Below are positions 7,383 through 13,324 of a stretch of DNA of 13,324 nt, piece after piece. Both the position numbers and the translations under genes were made by a program. The notes beneath the pieces were generated by a model. The model saw nothing but the letters and a program-made list of their open reading frames with translations, was not told where the DNA came from and did no database searches. Within the stretch, counting starts at the first letter, position 1. Every line of letters begins with the position of its first letter. Source of the DNA: JBBQNY01 sp038221545 (GTDB lineage: Bacteria; Pseudomonadota; Gammaproteobacteria; Xanthomonadales; Ahniellaceae); NCBI GenBank assembly GCA_038221545.1, contig JBBRIE010000066.1, forward strand, positions 1-13,324, read 5' to 3'.

Positions 7383-7527
7383 GCCCGTCGGCGCGACCCG
7401 GCGGGCGCGGCGACCGGGGTCTCGTTTCGCGACTACAGCCCGGGTTTCGTTGCGCGCTCGCCGAGCACCCGCGCGACGCCGACAGCAAAGCGGCTGCCGC
7501 GGCCGGCTTCGACTCGACGCGCCAGTT

Positions 7528-7548
7528 CCGGCGGCTGCATGCCGCCGG
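7528..7548 (-). terminator. Strong hairpin downstream of the IPTL-CTERM-like gene
   Basis: CCGGCGGC (7528-7535) and GCCGCCGG (7541-7548) form a perfect 8-bp all-GC stem with loop TGCAT, about 20 nt past the stop codon of the minus-strand gene ending at 7568. A second small repeat, TGACGC/GCGTCA (7553-7558 and 7565-7570), overlaps the stop codon itself. There is no T-run, but stem strength and position fit a terminator that insulates the downstream sigma/kinase operon. Confidence 0.5.
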
Positions 7549-7567
7549 CGCCTGACGCGCCGCTGCG

Positions 7568-8839
7568 TCAGCCGCTGCGGGTGCGCACCACGAACGCGCC
7601 GACGCCCATCAGTGAAAGGCCGAGCAGCAACAATGCCCAGGGGCTTCGCACGGGTACCGCGATCGTGTTGAGGCCGGCGATGTCGTTGCACACCAGCGCA
7701 TAGGTGAAATTGGTGCCACGCGTGCTGTCGTTGGTGACGATGGTCAAGGTCGCGGTGCGTTGGCCCGCCGCGGTCGGCGTGCAGGACACGTTGAGCGTCG
7801 CGTTGGCGCCCGGCTGGATGAGCGTGGGGCAAGAGGTGACGGTGAAATCCGCGGCGTTCGGGCCCGACAGGTTGCAACCGCATACTTCGAGTTGGAGCGC
7901 CCCACTGTTCTGCAGGTTCACCGGGACCGACGACGTGGTGCCGCCGATGAACGTGGTGCCGAGGTTGAGGGTGGATCCGGCCGCGGGCGTCGATGCATAC
8001 ACGGGCTCGACGATGCCGCTGTTGAGCCGCGAGTTGTCGATCGGCAGCCGCGCGCTCTGCACGTACGTGAACCACTGGTAGCGGTTGCCGCCGATGGCCG
8101 CGATGAGGTCGGCCGGGTCGCTGATCGTGCGTGTGAACAACAGCGTGCCGGCGCTGTTGCGCAGGTTCAAGTCGACCGCGAGGGTTCCGGCGGCGTCGCG
8201 GAACACCCACTCGAACGTGTACCAGCCGCTGCCGGTCACCACGAAATGCGGCCGGCTGGCGAGGTCGCCCGTGGGCACGAAGTTGGTGGTGGTCGTGGTC
8301 CCGACGAGCACCTGCCCGCTGGTGTTGCTGGCGGTGGCGAAAACGAAATCGCGGCGATGGTTGCCGGCGGTGTCGTTGACGGCGGTGGTGACGTCCCAGC
8401 CGTAGTTGGCGTTGATTCCAGAGGCCACGCGCGGATCGGAGAGGTCGATATAGACCTCGATCCCGGTCCTGAAACCGCCGCCAAACGTGTTGCGGTAGCC
8501 GCCGAGGCGCGTGAAGGCCCCGCTGTTCGCGGCGGGAGCGCCCGCCAGCGGCGGACGCACTTCGACATGGTTGCGACCGCCGGGCGAGGCGATGCCGCCG
8601 GTACCGGTGCCGACGCGCGTCATCTCGGAATAGAACCGGATCCAGTCGTTCTCGCCAGGCGCCGGCGCGTAGGGCGGATTGAAGCAGGGCGACTCGAACC
8701 CCTGGAAGTAGGTCGCCGCGCCCGCGTTGCCGCGATCGGCCATGACCACGTTGTAGTCGGGCCAGCGCGCGTCGTAAGCCTGCGCGGCGGCAGCGACCAG
8801 CGAAAGAATCAGTATCCAACCCAGTTGCATGAGACGCAT
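7568..8839 (-). CDS. Secreted beta-sandwich protein with choice-of-anchor-D-like domain and IPTL-CTERM-like tail
   Basis: This 423-residue exported protein has a signal peptide of about 21 residues (hydrophobic ILILSLVAAAA, cleavage likely after AQA). A large beta-rich region follows (about 22-280), with segments such as RLGGYRNTFGGGF, GNHRRDFVFA and GWYTFEWVFRDAAGTLAVDL. Similar regions occur in other secreted proteins of unknown function; I know no enzymatic role. Residues about 283-372 resemble a choice-of-anchor-D/ASPM-like Ig fold (LNLGTTFIGGTTSSVPVNL then SGPNAADFTV). It ends with VPVRSPWALLLLGLSLMGVG and VVRTRSG (395-423). This matches the plan of IPTL-CTERM signals: a short I/V-P-x-x-S-x-W motif, a hydrophobic span and a basic end. 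The protein is therefore probably processed and anchored at the surface. The first ATG (8837-8839) is supported by AAGGGAG seven nt upstream; Met4 is less likely. No sorting protease lies nearby. Confidence 0.85.
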   Translation of the reverse strand: MRLMQLGWILILSLVAAAAQAYDARWPDYNVVMADRGNAGAATYFQGFESPCFNPPYAPAPGENDWIRFYSEMTRVGTGTGGIASPGGRNHVEVRPPLAGAPAANSGAFTRLGGYRNTFGGGFRTGIEVYIDLSDPRVASGINANYGWDVTTAVNDTAGNHRRDFVFATASNTSGQVLVGTTTTTNFVPTGDLASRPHFVVTGSGWYTFEWVFRDAAGTLAVDLNLRNSAGTLLFTRTISDPADLIAAIGGNRYQWFTYVQSARLPIDNSRLNSGIVEPVYASTPAAGSTLNLGTTFIGGTTSSVPVNLQNSGALQLEVCGCNLSGPNAADFTVTSCPTLIQPGANATLNVSCTPTAAGQRTATLTIVTNDSTRGTNFTYALVCNDIAGLNTIAVPVRSPWALLLLGLSLMGVGAFVVRTRSG

Positions 8840-8846
8840 GACGGCA

Positions 8847-8853
8847 CTCCCTT
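8847..8853 (-). promoter_or_regulatory. Shine-Dalgarno for the IPTL-CTERM-like gene
   Basis: The minus strand reads AAGGGAG, then seven nt, then the ATG at 8837-8839. It is the clearest ribosome binding site in the window and decides the first ATG over the in-frame ATG at 8828-8830. Confidence 0.7.
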
Positions 8854-9025
8854 ATTCAATCCCGGGGCGAATCTACCTCGATTTGGCGCGCCGCGGCGGT
8901 GGTTGCGACGCCAGGTGCCGTTGCCGCAAGCTGGTGTTCAGGGTTCTGCTGATCCTGCAACGCACTCTCAGCCGTGTTCCAAGCACATTTCATTCCGCCG
9001 GAAAGTCGACCCGCAGCGTCACAGG
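8854..9025. other. Non-coding part of the gap between two minus-strand genes
   Basis: This belongs to a 328-nt stretch (8840-9167) without an intact gene. The minus strand shows TAGATT about 30 nt upstream of the IPTL-CTERM-like start as a weak -10 candidate, without a good -35. Translations in all frames here are Arg/Pro/Ser-rich and unrecognised. The right part of the stretch holds the repeat relic at 9026-9160. Confidence 0.5.
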
Positions 9026-9160
9026 CAGGCGAGCCTTGTCATCGGCAGCAGCGGCATCACCGTGCTCGCCAATGGCCTCTACGGGGTGGTCGCGCCGAAC
9101 CGGGACAACCCGACCGCGGCGAACATCGGCGCGGCGACCTGGGGCAACGGGGCTCCGAGT
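9026..9160 (+). pseudogene. Relic of an adhesin-type repeat protein (DUF5649-like repeat)
   Basis: On the plus strand this stretch translates, without interruption, to about 45 residues beginning QASLVIGSSGITVLANGLYG, followed by VVAPNRDNPTAANIGAATWG and NGAPSS. It closely follows the repeat G-G-V-T-x-L-x-N-G-N-Y-V-V-x-S-P-x-W-D-N-G-x-x-x-N-A-G-A-V-T-W-G-N-G, which occurs many times in large haemagglutinin-like surface proteins (DUF5649). Changes from that consensus, as I recall it, include NY to LY, W-D-N-G to R-D-N-P and G-A-V to G-A-A. There is no plausible start codon with a ribosome site, and neither a second repeat nor a signal peptide on either side. It therefore looks like a decayed single-repeat remnant of a lost large gene. 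The match was made by eye, not by a profile search. Confidence 0.6.
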
Positions 9161-9167
9161 AGCCGTA

Positions 9168-9785
9168 TCAGTCGTCGCCCCATGGGGCAGGCGGCGGCGC
9201 GACGGGACTGCGCAGATCGAACTCGACCCGGAACAGGCGTCCACCCGGCCGCGCCAGCTCGTACGTGAAGGTGGCGCCCGGGTCCAGCTCGATGGCCCAG
9301 GTGTTGGATACCGAGACCGCACGCCCTTCGCGCAGGAACATCCCCTTCGATTCCCCGTCGACCGGGAACTCCTGGCGCATCGTGCTGCCGCGAGCGCTGG
9401 TATCACCGCCGTACATCGTCACCGCGTCGTCGCTGCCGTCCTGGTGCCGGTGGTCATGCTTGAGGCGGAGGCCCGCGCCGACCCGCGTGATGACCCACGT
9501 CCGCGAACGGTCGACACCGACGTGGAACGGGATGCGCAGCTCGTCCGCGCCGCATTCGCGCACGTGCATGACCAGCGGTTTGCCCGCGAACGGATCCTCG
9601 CCTTCGGACGGCGGCGTGTCGATGACCACTCGCCCGGCGAACGCTTTGCCACACAGGCCTTCGAGACCGGCGAAAAACGCATCGGACGGGGAGTCCGCGG
9701 CTGCCTTCACACCGGGGTGCGGCACGGCGCAGCCACCGACGGCGAGCACCAGTGCAGGCAGGAACACCCGACCAGCCTGGATCAC
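9168..9785 (-). CDS. Small lipoprotein of unknown function
   Basis: This 205-residue protein has a short type II signal peptide and the lipobox VGGC, giving a lipid-modified Cys19. Residues 31-200 look like one compact domain with conserved-looking segments LCGKAFAGRVV, PLVMHVRECG, RTWVITRVGAGLRLKHDHRH, AVTMYGGDT, RQEFPVD and TFTYELARPGGRLFRVEFDL. Similar proteins are familiar as hypothetical exported proteins of Xanthomonadaceae; no function is known to me. The start must be GTG at 9783-9785, because an in-frame TGA lies two codons upstream and the signal peptide begins immediately. The protein is probably in the outer membrane or periplasm, since the residue after the Cys is Ala, not Asp. 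The gene is divergent from the diguanylate cyclase gene across 230 bp. Confidence 0.85.
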   Translation of the reverse strand: MIQAGRVFLPALVLAVGGCAVPHPGVKAAADSPSDAFFAGLEGLCGKAFAGRVVIDTPPSEGEDPFAGKPLVMHVRECGADELRIPFHVGVDRSRTWVITRVGAGLRLKHDHRHQDGSDDAVTMYGGDTSARGSTMRQEFPVDGESKGMFLREGRAVSVSNTWAIELDPGATFTYELARPGGRLFRVEFDLRSPVAPPPAPWGDD

Positions 9786-9807
9786 GAATCACCCATACGG
9801 TTGCCGA

Positions 9808-9835
9808 AGCGGTCAGCCATCCTAGCGGGACCGCT
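9808..9835. promoter_or_regulatory. Inverted repeat, possible operator, in the divergent region
   Basis: AGCGGTC (9808-9814) and GACCGCT (9829-9835) are perfect 7-bp inverted arms with a 14-bp spacer and centres 21 bp apart, which is two helical turns. It lies 23-50 bp upstream of the lipoprotein GTG. The minus strand has TAGGAT (9819-9824), a four-of-six -10 match, inside the spacer. This geometry suits a dimeric regulator controlling the lipoprotein gene, but could also be a chance GC-rich repeat. Confidence 0.3.
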
Positions 9836-10015
9836 CCAGCTGGACCCCACCCTCCCCGACCTCGTGCGCCGCGCGACAGCTGTCGATGCCCCGCGCGTGC
9901 AGGGCAACTTCCATCGAACGGTGAACCGCGCTGCCGCAGGCCGGGCTCGCCGGCGCGGCCGCTCGCCCGGGCCACGGCACTGCCGTATGGTGCGCGCCTG
10001 AGCACACGCGAATGG

Positions 10016-12988
10016 ATGACCAGCGGCATGCGCGCGATGCGAGTTCCCGCTGCGGTGTGGTGCGCGATCTTCGCCTGCCTGTCGACCGCGCCGACCGGGG
10101 CGCTCGATCCGTCGCGGGCGATTACGCAGTACGCGAGCGAAATTCTCGGCACGCCGGACGGGTTGCCGCAAAATTCCGTGCAGGCGATCGCGCAGACGCC
10201 CGATGGCTACCTGTGGTTCGGCACGCAGGAAGGCGTGGTGCGCTTCGATGGCGTGCGCTTCACCGTTTTCGACAAGCACAACACGCCCGCGCTCCGGCAC
10301 AACTCGATCCAGAGCCTGACGGTCACGCGCAATGGCGACCTCTGGATCGGAACGTTCGTGGGCGGCGCGACGCGCCTGCGCAACGGTGTGTTCACCGCAC
10401 TGACGACGGCCGAGGGACTCAGCAGCGACCAGGTGCGCACCATCGCGGAAGATCCCGACGGCAGTCTCTGGATCGGCACCAGCGCGGGTCTCGACCACTT
10501 CCGCGACGGCGTCCTGACTTCCTTCAACGTCGCCTGGGGCCTGCGCAACGACCGCATCCTCGCGCTCGCATTCGACACCGCAGGCGACCTCTGGATCGGC
10601 ACCGACGGCGCGGGCGTCGCACGCCACCGCGACGGCCGGTTCGAATGGTTCGACGCGCGCAGCGGGCTTGCCGGCGACCAGGTTCGGGCGATCCGGCAGA
10701 GCCGCGATGGCGACCTGTGGTTCGGCAGCTATGGCGGCGGCGCCAGCCGGCTGCGCGACGGCCGCTGGACGCGCTACACCGAGGCCGACGGCCTTGCCGG
10801 CAATCAGGTCACCGACATCCTCGAGGATCGCGACGCGAACATCTGGTTTGCCACTTCGGGCGGCGTCAGCCGCGCGTCGGGCGGCGTCCTCTCGTCGCTG
10901 ACGACTGCCAACGGACTCGCAAACGACCTCAGCGTCGCCCTGTTCGAGGACCGCGAAGGCAGCCTCTGGGTCGGCAGCAACGGCGGCGGCGTGACCCGGC
11001 TGCGCGATGCCAGGGTCGTCAATTTCACCACCCGCGAGGGCTTGAGTCCCGGCAACGCCCGGGTGGTCCTCGAGGCGCGCGACGGTGCGATGTGGATAGG
11101 CACCGACCAGGGGCTCAACGTGGTCCGCGATGGCCGGGTCAACCGGGTCGTGCAGCCGGGGCTCGACGCCCGCATCTTCTCGCTCGCCGAGGATGCCGAC
11201 GGCGCGATCTGGGTCGGCACGCACGGCGCGGGACTGGTGCGGCTGCAGGACGGGCGCATCGACCGCCGTCTCGGTGTCGCGCAGGGACTCTCCAACAATG
11301 TCGTGCGCGCGATCCTGCCTGCCCGCGACGGCGCGCTGTGGGTGGGCACCGACATTGGACTCAATCGCATCGAGGGCGACGCGATCAGGACATGGCGGCG
11401 CAGCGACGGCCTCAGCGCCGACCCCGTCACCGCGTTGCTCGAGGCGCGCGACGGCACGCTCTGGATCGCGACCAACGGCGGTGGCCTCAACCGTCTGCGC
11501 GGCGGGCGCTTTCGCGCCATGACGTCACGCGAAGGGCTCGGCAGCAACGTGGTGTTCGCGCTGCACGAAAGCGCCGATGGCGCGATCTGGGCGGGCACCG
11601 ACGGCGGCGGGCTGTGCCGGGTCAAGGGCGACACGATCGGCTGCGTGACCAGCGACCAGGGGCTCTACGACGACCTGGTCGTGCAGATCCTCGACGATCG
11701 CGGCGGGCGCCTCTGGATGGCGAGCAACCGTGGCGTGTTCCACGTGCCGCTGGCCGACCTCGAGGCCGCCGCTGCCAGTCGCGCGCGCAGCGTCGTGTCG
11801 ACTCGCTACGGCAGCAGCGACGGCATGGCGAGCCCCGAATGCCACGGCGGCTCGCAACCCTCGGGCGCGCGCAGCCGCGACGGCCGCCTGTGGTTTCCGA
11901 CGTTGGCCGGCATCGCGGTGTTCGATCCCGCCAACGCACGTGGCAATCCGCTGCCGCCGCCGGTGCGCATCGAGGCGTTCGTCGTCGACGACCGCAACGT
12001 GCCGCTGACGCGGGCCAATGCGCTCGCACCAGGTCACAAGCAACTGGAAATCCACTACACCGCACTCAGCTTCGTCAATCCGGATGCGGTGGCGTTCAAG
12101 TATCGCCTCGAGGGATTCAACGACGCATGGATCGACGCGGGTACGCGTCGCACCGCGTATTTCACCAACCTGCCGCCGGGCGATTACGCGTTCCAGGTGA
12201 TCGCGAGCAACAGCGACGGGGTCTGGAACCGCGAGGGTGCGACGCTGCGCTTCACCCGCGACGCGCAGTGGGTGGAGACGGATGCCTTCAGGCTGCTCGC
12301 GGCTCTTGCTGCGCTCGGCGTGCTGGCGGTGGTGTTGCGCGCATGGTCGCTGCGACACCACGCGCGCCAGGCCGAACTGGTGCGGCTGGTGGACGCGCGC
12401 ACGCAGGCGCTCGCGCACTCCAACGCGGAGCTGGTCCGGCTGTCGAAGACCGACGCGCTGACCGGCGCGTGGAACCGGCGGGGCGCGACGGAGGCGCTCG
12501 AATCGGAATGGCAGCGCGCGATCGACAAAGGCCAGCCCGTCTCGGCGCTGATGATCGACCTCGATTCCTTCAAGGCATACAACGACCACTACGGTCACGG
12601 CGCGGGCGACGAATGCCTCAAGGCCGTGGTCGAATTGCTCGCGCACGCCGTCCGCGGGCCCCGCCAGGTGGTCGCGCGCATGGGCGGCGAGGAGTTCCTG
12701 GTGCTGCTGCCCGACTTCGCCATCGACGCCGCGCGCGGCGTGGCCGACGACCTGCGCGCGCGGGTCGAATCCGCGGCACTCCGGCACGAGCGCGCGGCCT
12801 GCGGCAACGTGGTCACCATTTCGATCGGCGTCGCCAGCACGCGCCCGCGCACGGGCCAGCTTTCGTCCGCGCTCATCGCGGCGGCCGACCACGCGCTTTA
12901 TCGCGCCAAGAACGCCGGCCGCAACACCGTGTTCGCGCACGCGGGCGACGTGCACGCGGACCTGCACGCAATGGGGCGCGAGCCCTAG
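10016..12988 (+). CDS. Two-propeller periplasmic sensor with Y_Y_Y domain fused to a GGDEF diguanylate cyclase
   Basis: This 990-residue inner-membrane protein makes c-di-GMP from two GTP. A signal peptide (1-29, ending STAPTGA) leads into 14 regulator-propeller repeats. Their core is D-G-x-L-W-I-G-T-x-x-G-G-x-x-R-L-R-D-G, with core Trp at 67, 110, 152, 193, 235, 277, 318, 360, 399, 442, 483, 525, 567 and 626. This suggests two seven-bladed beta-propellers in the periplasm. A Y_Y_Y domain (about 672-748), one span (about 757-777) and a short coiled linker follow. The GGDEF domain (about 808-975) has KTDALTGAWNRRG, metal/GTP residues Asp848, Asn856 and Asp865, and an intact GGEEF signature (890-894). 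The inhibitory I-site is missing: the four positions read GPRQ, not RxxD. ATGs at 10016, 10028 and 10037 are all possible starts; the first is used, without a clear Shine-Dalgarno. The stop codon is TAG. Confidence 0.95.
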   Translation: MTSGMRAMRVPAAVWCAIFACLSTAPTGALDPSRAITQYASEILGTPDGLPQNSVQAIAQTPDGYLWFGTQEGVVRFDGVRFTVFDKHNTPALRHNSIQSLTVTRNGDLWIGTFVGGATRLRNGVFTALTTAEGLSSDQVRTIAEDPDGSLWIGTSAGLDHFRDGVLTSFNVAWGLRNDRILALAFDTAGDLWIGTDGAGVARHRDGRFEWFDARSGLAGDQVRAIRQSRDGDLWFGSYGGGASRLRDGRWTRYTEADGLAGNQVTDILEDRDANIWFATSGGVSRASGGVLSSLTTANGLANDLSVALFEDREGSLWVGSNGGGVTRLRDARVVNFTTREGLSPGNARVVLEARDGAMWIGTDQGLNVVRDGRVNRVVQPGLDARIFSLAEDADGAIWVGTHGAGLVRLQDGRIDRRLGVAQGLSNNVVRAILPARDGALWVGTDIGLNRIEGDAIRTWRRSDGLSADPVTALLEARDGTLWIATNGGGLNRLRGGRFRAMTSREGLGSNVVFALHESADGAIWAGTDGGGLCRVKGDTIGCVTSDQGLYDDLVVQILDDRGGRLWMASNRGVFHVPLADLEAAAASRARSVVSTRYGSSDGMASPECHGGSQPSGARSRDGRLWFPTLAGIAVFDPANARGNPLPPPVRIEAFVVDDRNVPLTRANALAPGHKQLEIHYTALSFVNPDAVAFKYRLEGFNDAWIDAGTRRTAYFTNLPPGDYAFQVIASNSDGVWNREGATLRFTRDAQWVETDAFRLLAALAALGVLAVVLRAWSLRHHARQAELVRLVDARTQALAHSNAELVRLSKTDALTGAWNRRGATEALESEWQRAIDKGQPVSALMIDLDSFKAYNDHYGHGAGDECLKAVVELLAHAVRGPRQVVARMGGEEFLVLLPDFAIDAARGVADDLRARVESAALRHERAACGNVVTISIGVASTRPRTGQLSSALIAAADHALYRAKNAGRNTVFAHAGDVHADLHAMGREP

Positions 12989-12996
12989 GACGACGG

Positions 12997-13014
12997 GCGG
13001 CGACTCCTCGCCGC
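12997..13014. terminator. Bidirectional hairpin between convergent genes
   Basis: GCGGCGA (12997-13003) and TCGCCGC (13008-13014) form a perfect 7-bp stem with loop CTCC. It fills most of the 30-nt gap between the stop codons of the diguanylate cyclase (plus) and the beta-ketoacyl synthase (minus). There is no T-run, but the position between two convergent stops supports a shared terminator. Confidence 0.55.
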
Positions 13015-13018
13015 ACGA

Positions 13019-13324
13019 CTAGGCGGCGGAGTCCACAGCGCGCACGATGAGCACCGCGTTGGTACCGCCGAACGCGAACGAATGGCTCATGGCCGCGCGG
13101 ATGTCCAGGCCGGTCCGCGCGACCCGCGGCACGTAGTCGAGGTCGCACTCGGGATCGGCGACCCGCAGGTTGAGTGTGGGCGGCGCCGTTCCCGACCGCA
13201 GGGCGAGCACCGTCGCCACCAGTTCCACGGCTCCCGCGGCGCCGAGCAGGTGTCCGTGCATCGACTTGGTGGAACTCACCGGCACGCGATCGGCATGCGC
13301 ACCGAAGACCTCGCGGATTGCCGC
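13019..13324 (-). CDS. Beta-ketoacyl-ACP synthase (FabF-like), C-terminal part only
   Basis: The last 101 residues of a thiolase-fold condensing enzyme are visible; the gene begins beyond the right edge. STKSMHGHLLGAAG carries the second catalytic His of KAS I/II enzymes, in the usual K-S-x-x-G-H setting. PTLNLRVADPECDLDYVP and SFAFGGTNAVLIV match the conserved C-terminal core of FabF, with the Phe-rich gate before GGTN. The enzyme extends acyl-ACP chains with malonyl-ACP in fatty acid synthesis. The active-site Cys and first His lie outside the window. FabF itself is the most likely identity, but a FabB-like or specialised ketosynthase (for example of an aryl polyene cluster) cannot be excluded from this fragment. 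The in-frame GTG at 13283-13285 is an internal Val codon, not a start. Confidence 0.9.
   Translation of the reverse strand, partial: AAIREVFGAHADRVPVSSTKSMHGHLLGAAGAVELVATVLALRSGTAPPTLNLRVADPECDLDYVPRVARTGLDIRAAMSHSFAFGGTNAVLIVRAVDSAA

Noticed and set aside
7357..7488. 44-residue N-terminal extension of the kinase-linked sigma factor
   Set aside because: It has no similarity to sigma factors, is Arg/Pro/Ser-rich and would remove the promoter region; the family start is the ATG at 7354-7356.
8961..8973. GGCTGAGAGTGCG on the minus strand, recalling the CTGAGA box of a TPP riboswitch
   Set aside because: The second conserved part (ACCTGAT...CTGGATAATGCCAGCG...GGGA) is absent and the downstream gene has no link to thiamine.
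9752..10015. Extended N-terminus of the diguanylate cyclase reaching back to 9752
   Set aside because: It would overlap the lipoprotein gene and bury the signal peptide, which starts at or just after 10016.
9782..11224. A 480-codon minus-strand frame opposite the propeller repeats
   Set aside because: Its repetitive Ala/Val/Asp pattern mirrors the propeller repeats on the other strand. It has no start context and no domain.
10012..13050. A second plus-strand open frame of about 1012 codons overlapping the diguanylate cyclase
   Set aside because: Its translation is Arg/Gly/Pro-rich and low in complexity with no domain; it is the shifted frame of the GC-rich propeller gene.
1..13324. A complete defence, CRISPR, phage or transposon system
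   Set aside because: No repeat-spacer array, integrase, transposase, toxin-antitoxin pair or nuclease could be recognised in any frame.

Overview
The window is very GC-rich and densely coded. Its gene families point to a gammaproteobacterium of the Xanthomonadales (Lysobacter/Luteimonas/Dokdonella-like). The indicators are an ECF sigma factor paired with a small four-helix membrane protein, a second ECF sigma factor paired with a Ser/Thr kinase carrying TPR repeats, an IPTL-CTERM-type surface protein, and a propeller-type diguanylate cyclase. This placement is inferred from protein families, not from a marker gene. Because GC is so high, nearly every gene has a long open frame on the other strand; those Arg/Pro/Ala-rich translations are not genes.

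Layout from left to right. (1) 41-1254, minus strand: a two-gene operon with an ECF sigma factor (733-1254) followed by a four-helix membrane protein (41-709), probably its partner or anti-sigma. (2) 1351-3180, minus: an SLC13/DASS-family permease with two cytoplasmic TrkA-C-like domains. It is divergent, across 50 bp, from (3) 3231-4181, plus: a nitrilase with an intact Glu-Lys-Cys triad. (4) 4285-7356, minus: an operon of a Sigma70_ECF-type sigma factor (6781-7356) and a transmembrane Hanks-type kinase with C-terminal TPR repeats (4285-6765). (5) 7568-8839, minus: a secreted beta-sandwich protein with a choice-of-anchor-D-like domain and an IPTL-CTERM-like tail. (6) 8840-9167: a stretch without an intact gene. 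It contains a short plus-strand relic of an adhesin-type repeat (9026-9160). (7) 9168-9785, minus: a small lipoprotein with a GTG start. (8) 10016-12988, plus: a 990-residue sensor with 14 propeller repeats, a Y_Y_Y domain, one membrane span and a GGDEF domain. (9) 13019-13324, minus: the C-terminal 101 residues of a FabF-like beta-ketoacyl-ACP synthase, cut by the window edge.

The window is mainly about signalling across the envelope: two ECF systems with unusual partners, a kinase and a c-di-GMP synthase with a large periplasmic sensor, plus two exported proteins of unknown role. The most interesting unit is the sigma/kinase operon. The sigma factor has Thr-Ser where ordinary ECF sigma factors have acidic residues in region 2.2. 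This is what is expected of a sigma factor switched on by phosphorylation (ECF43/EcfP-PpkA2 type). No RNA genes, CRISPR arrays, insertion sequences or phage genes were seen.
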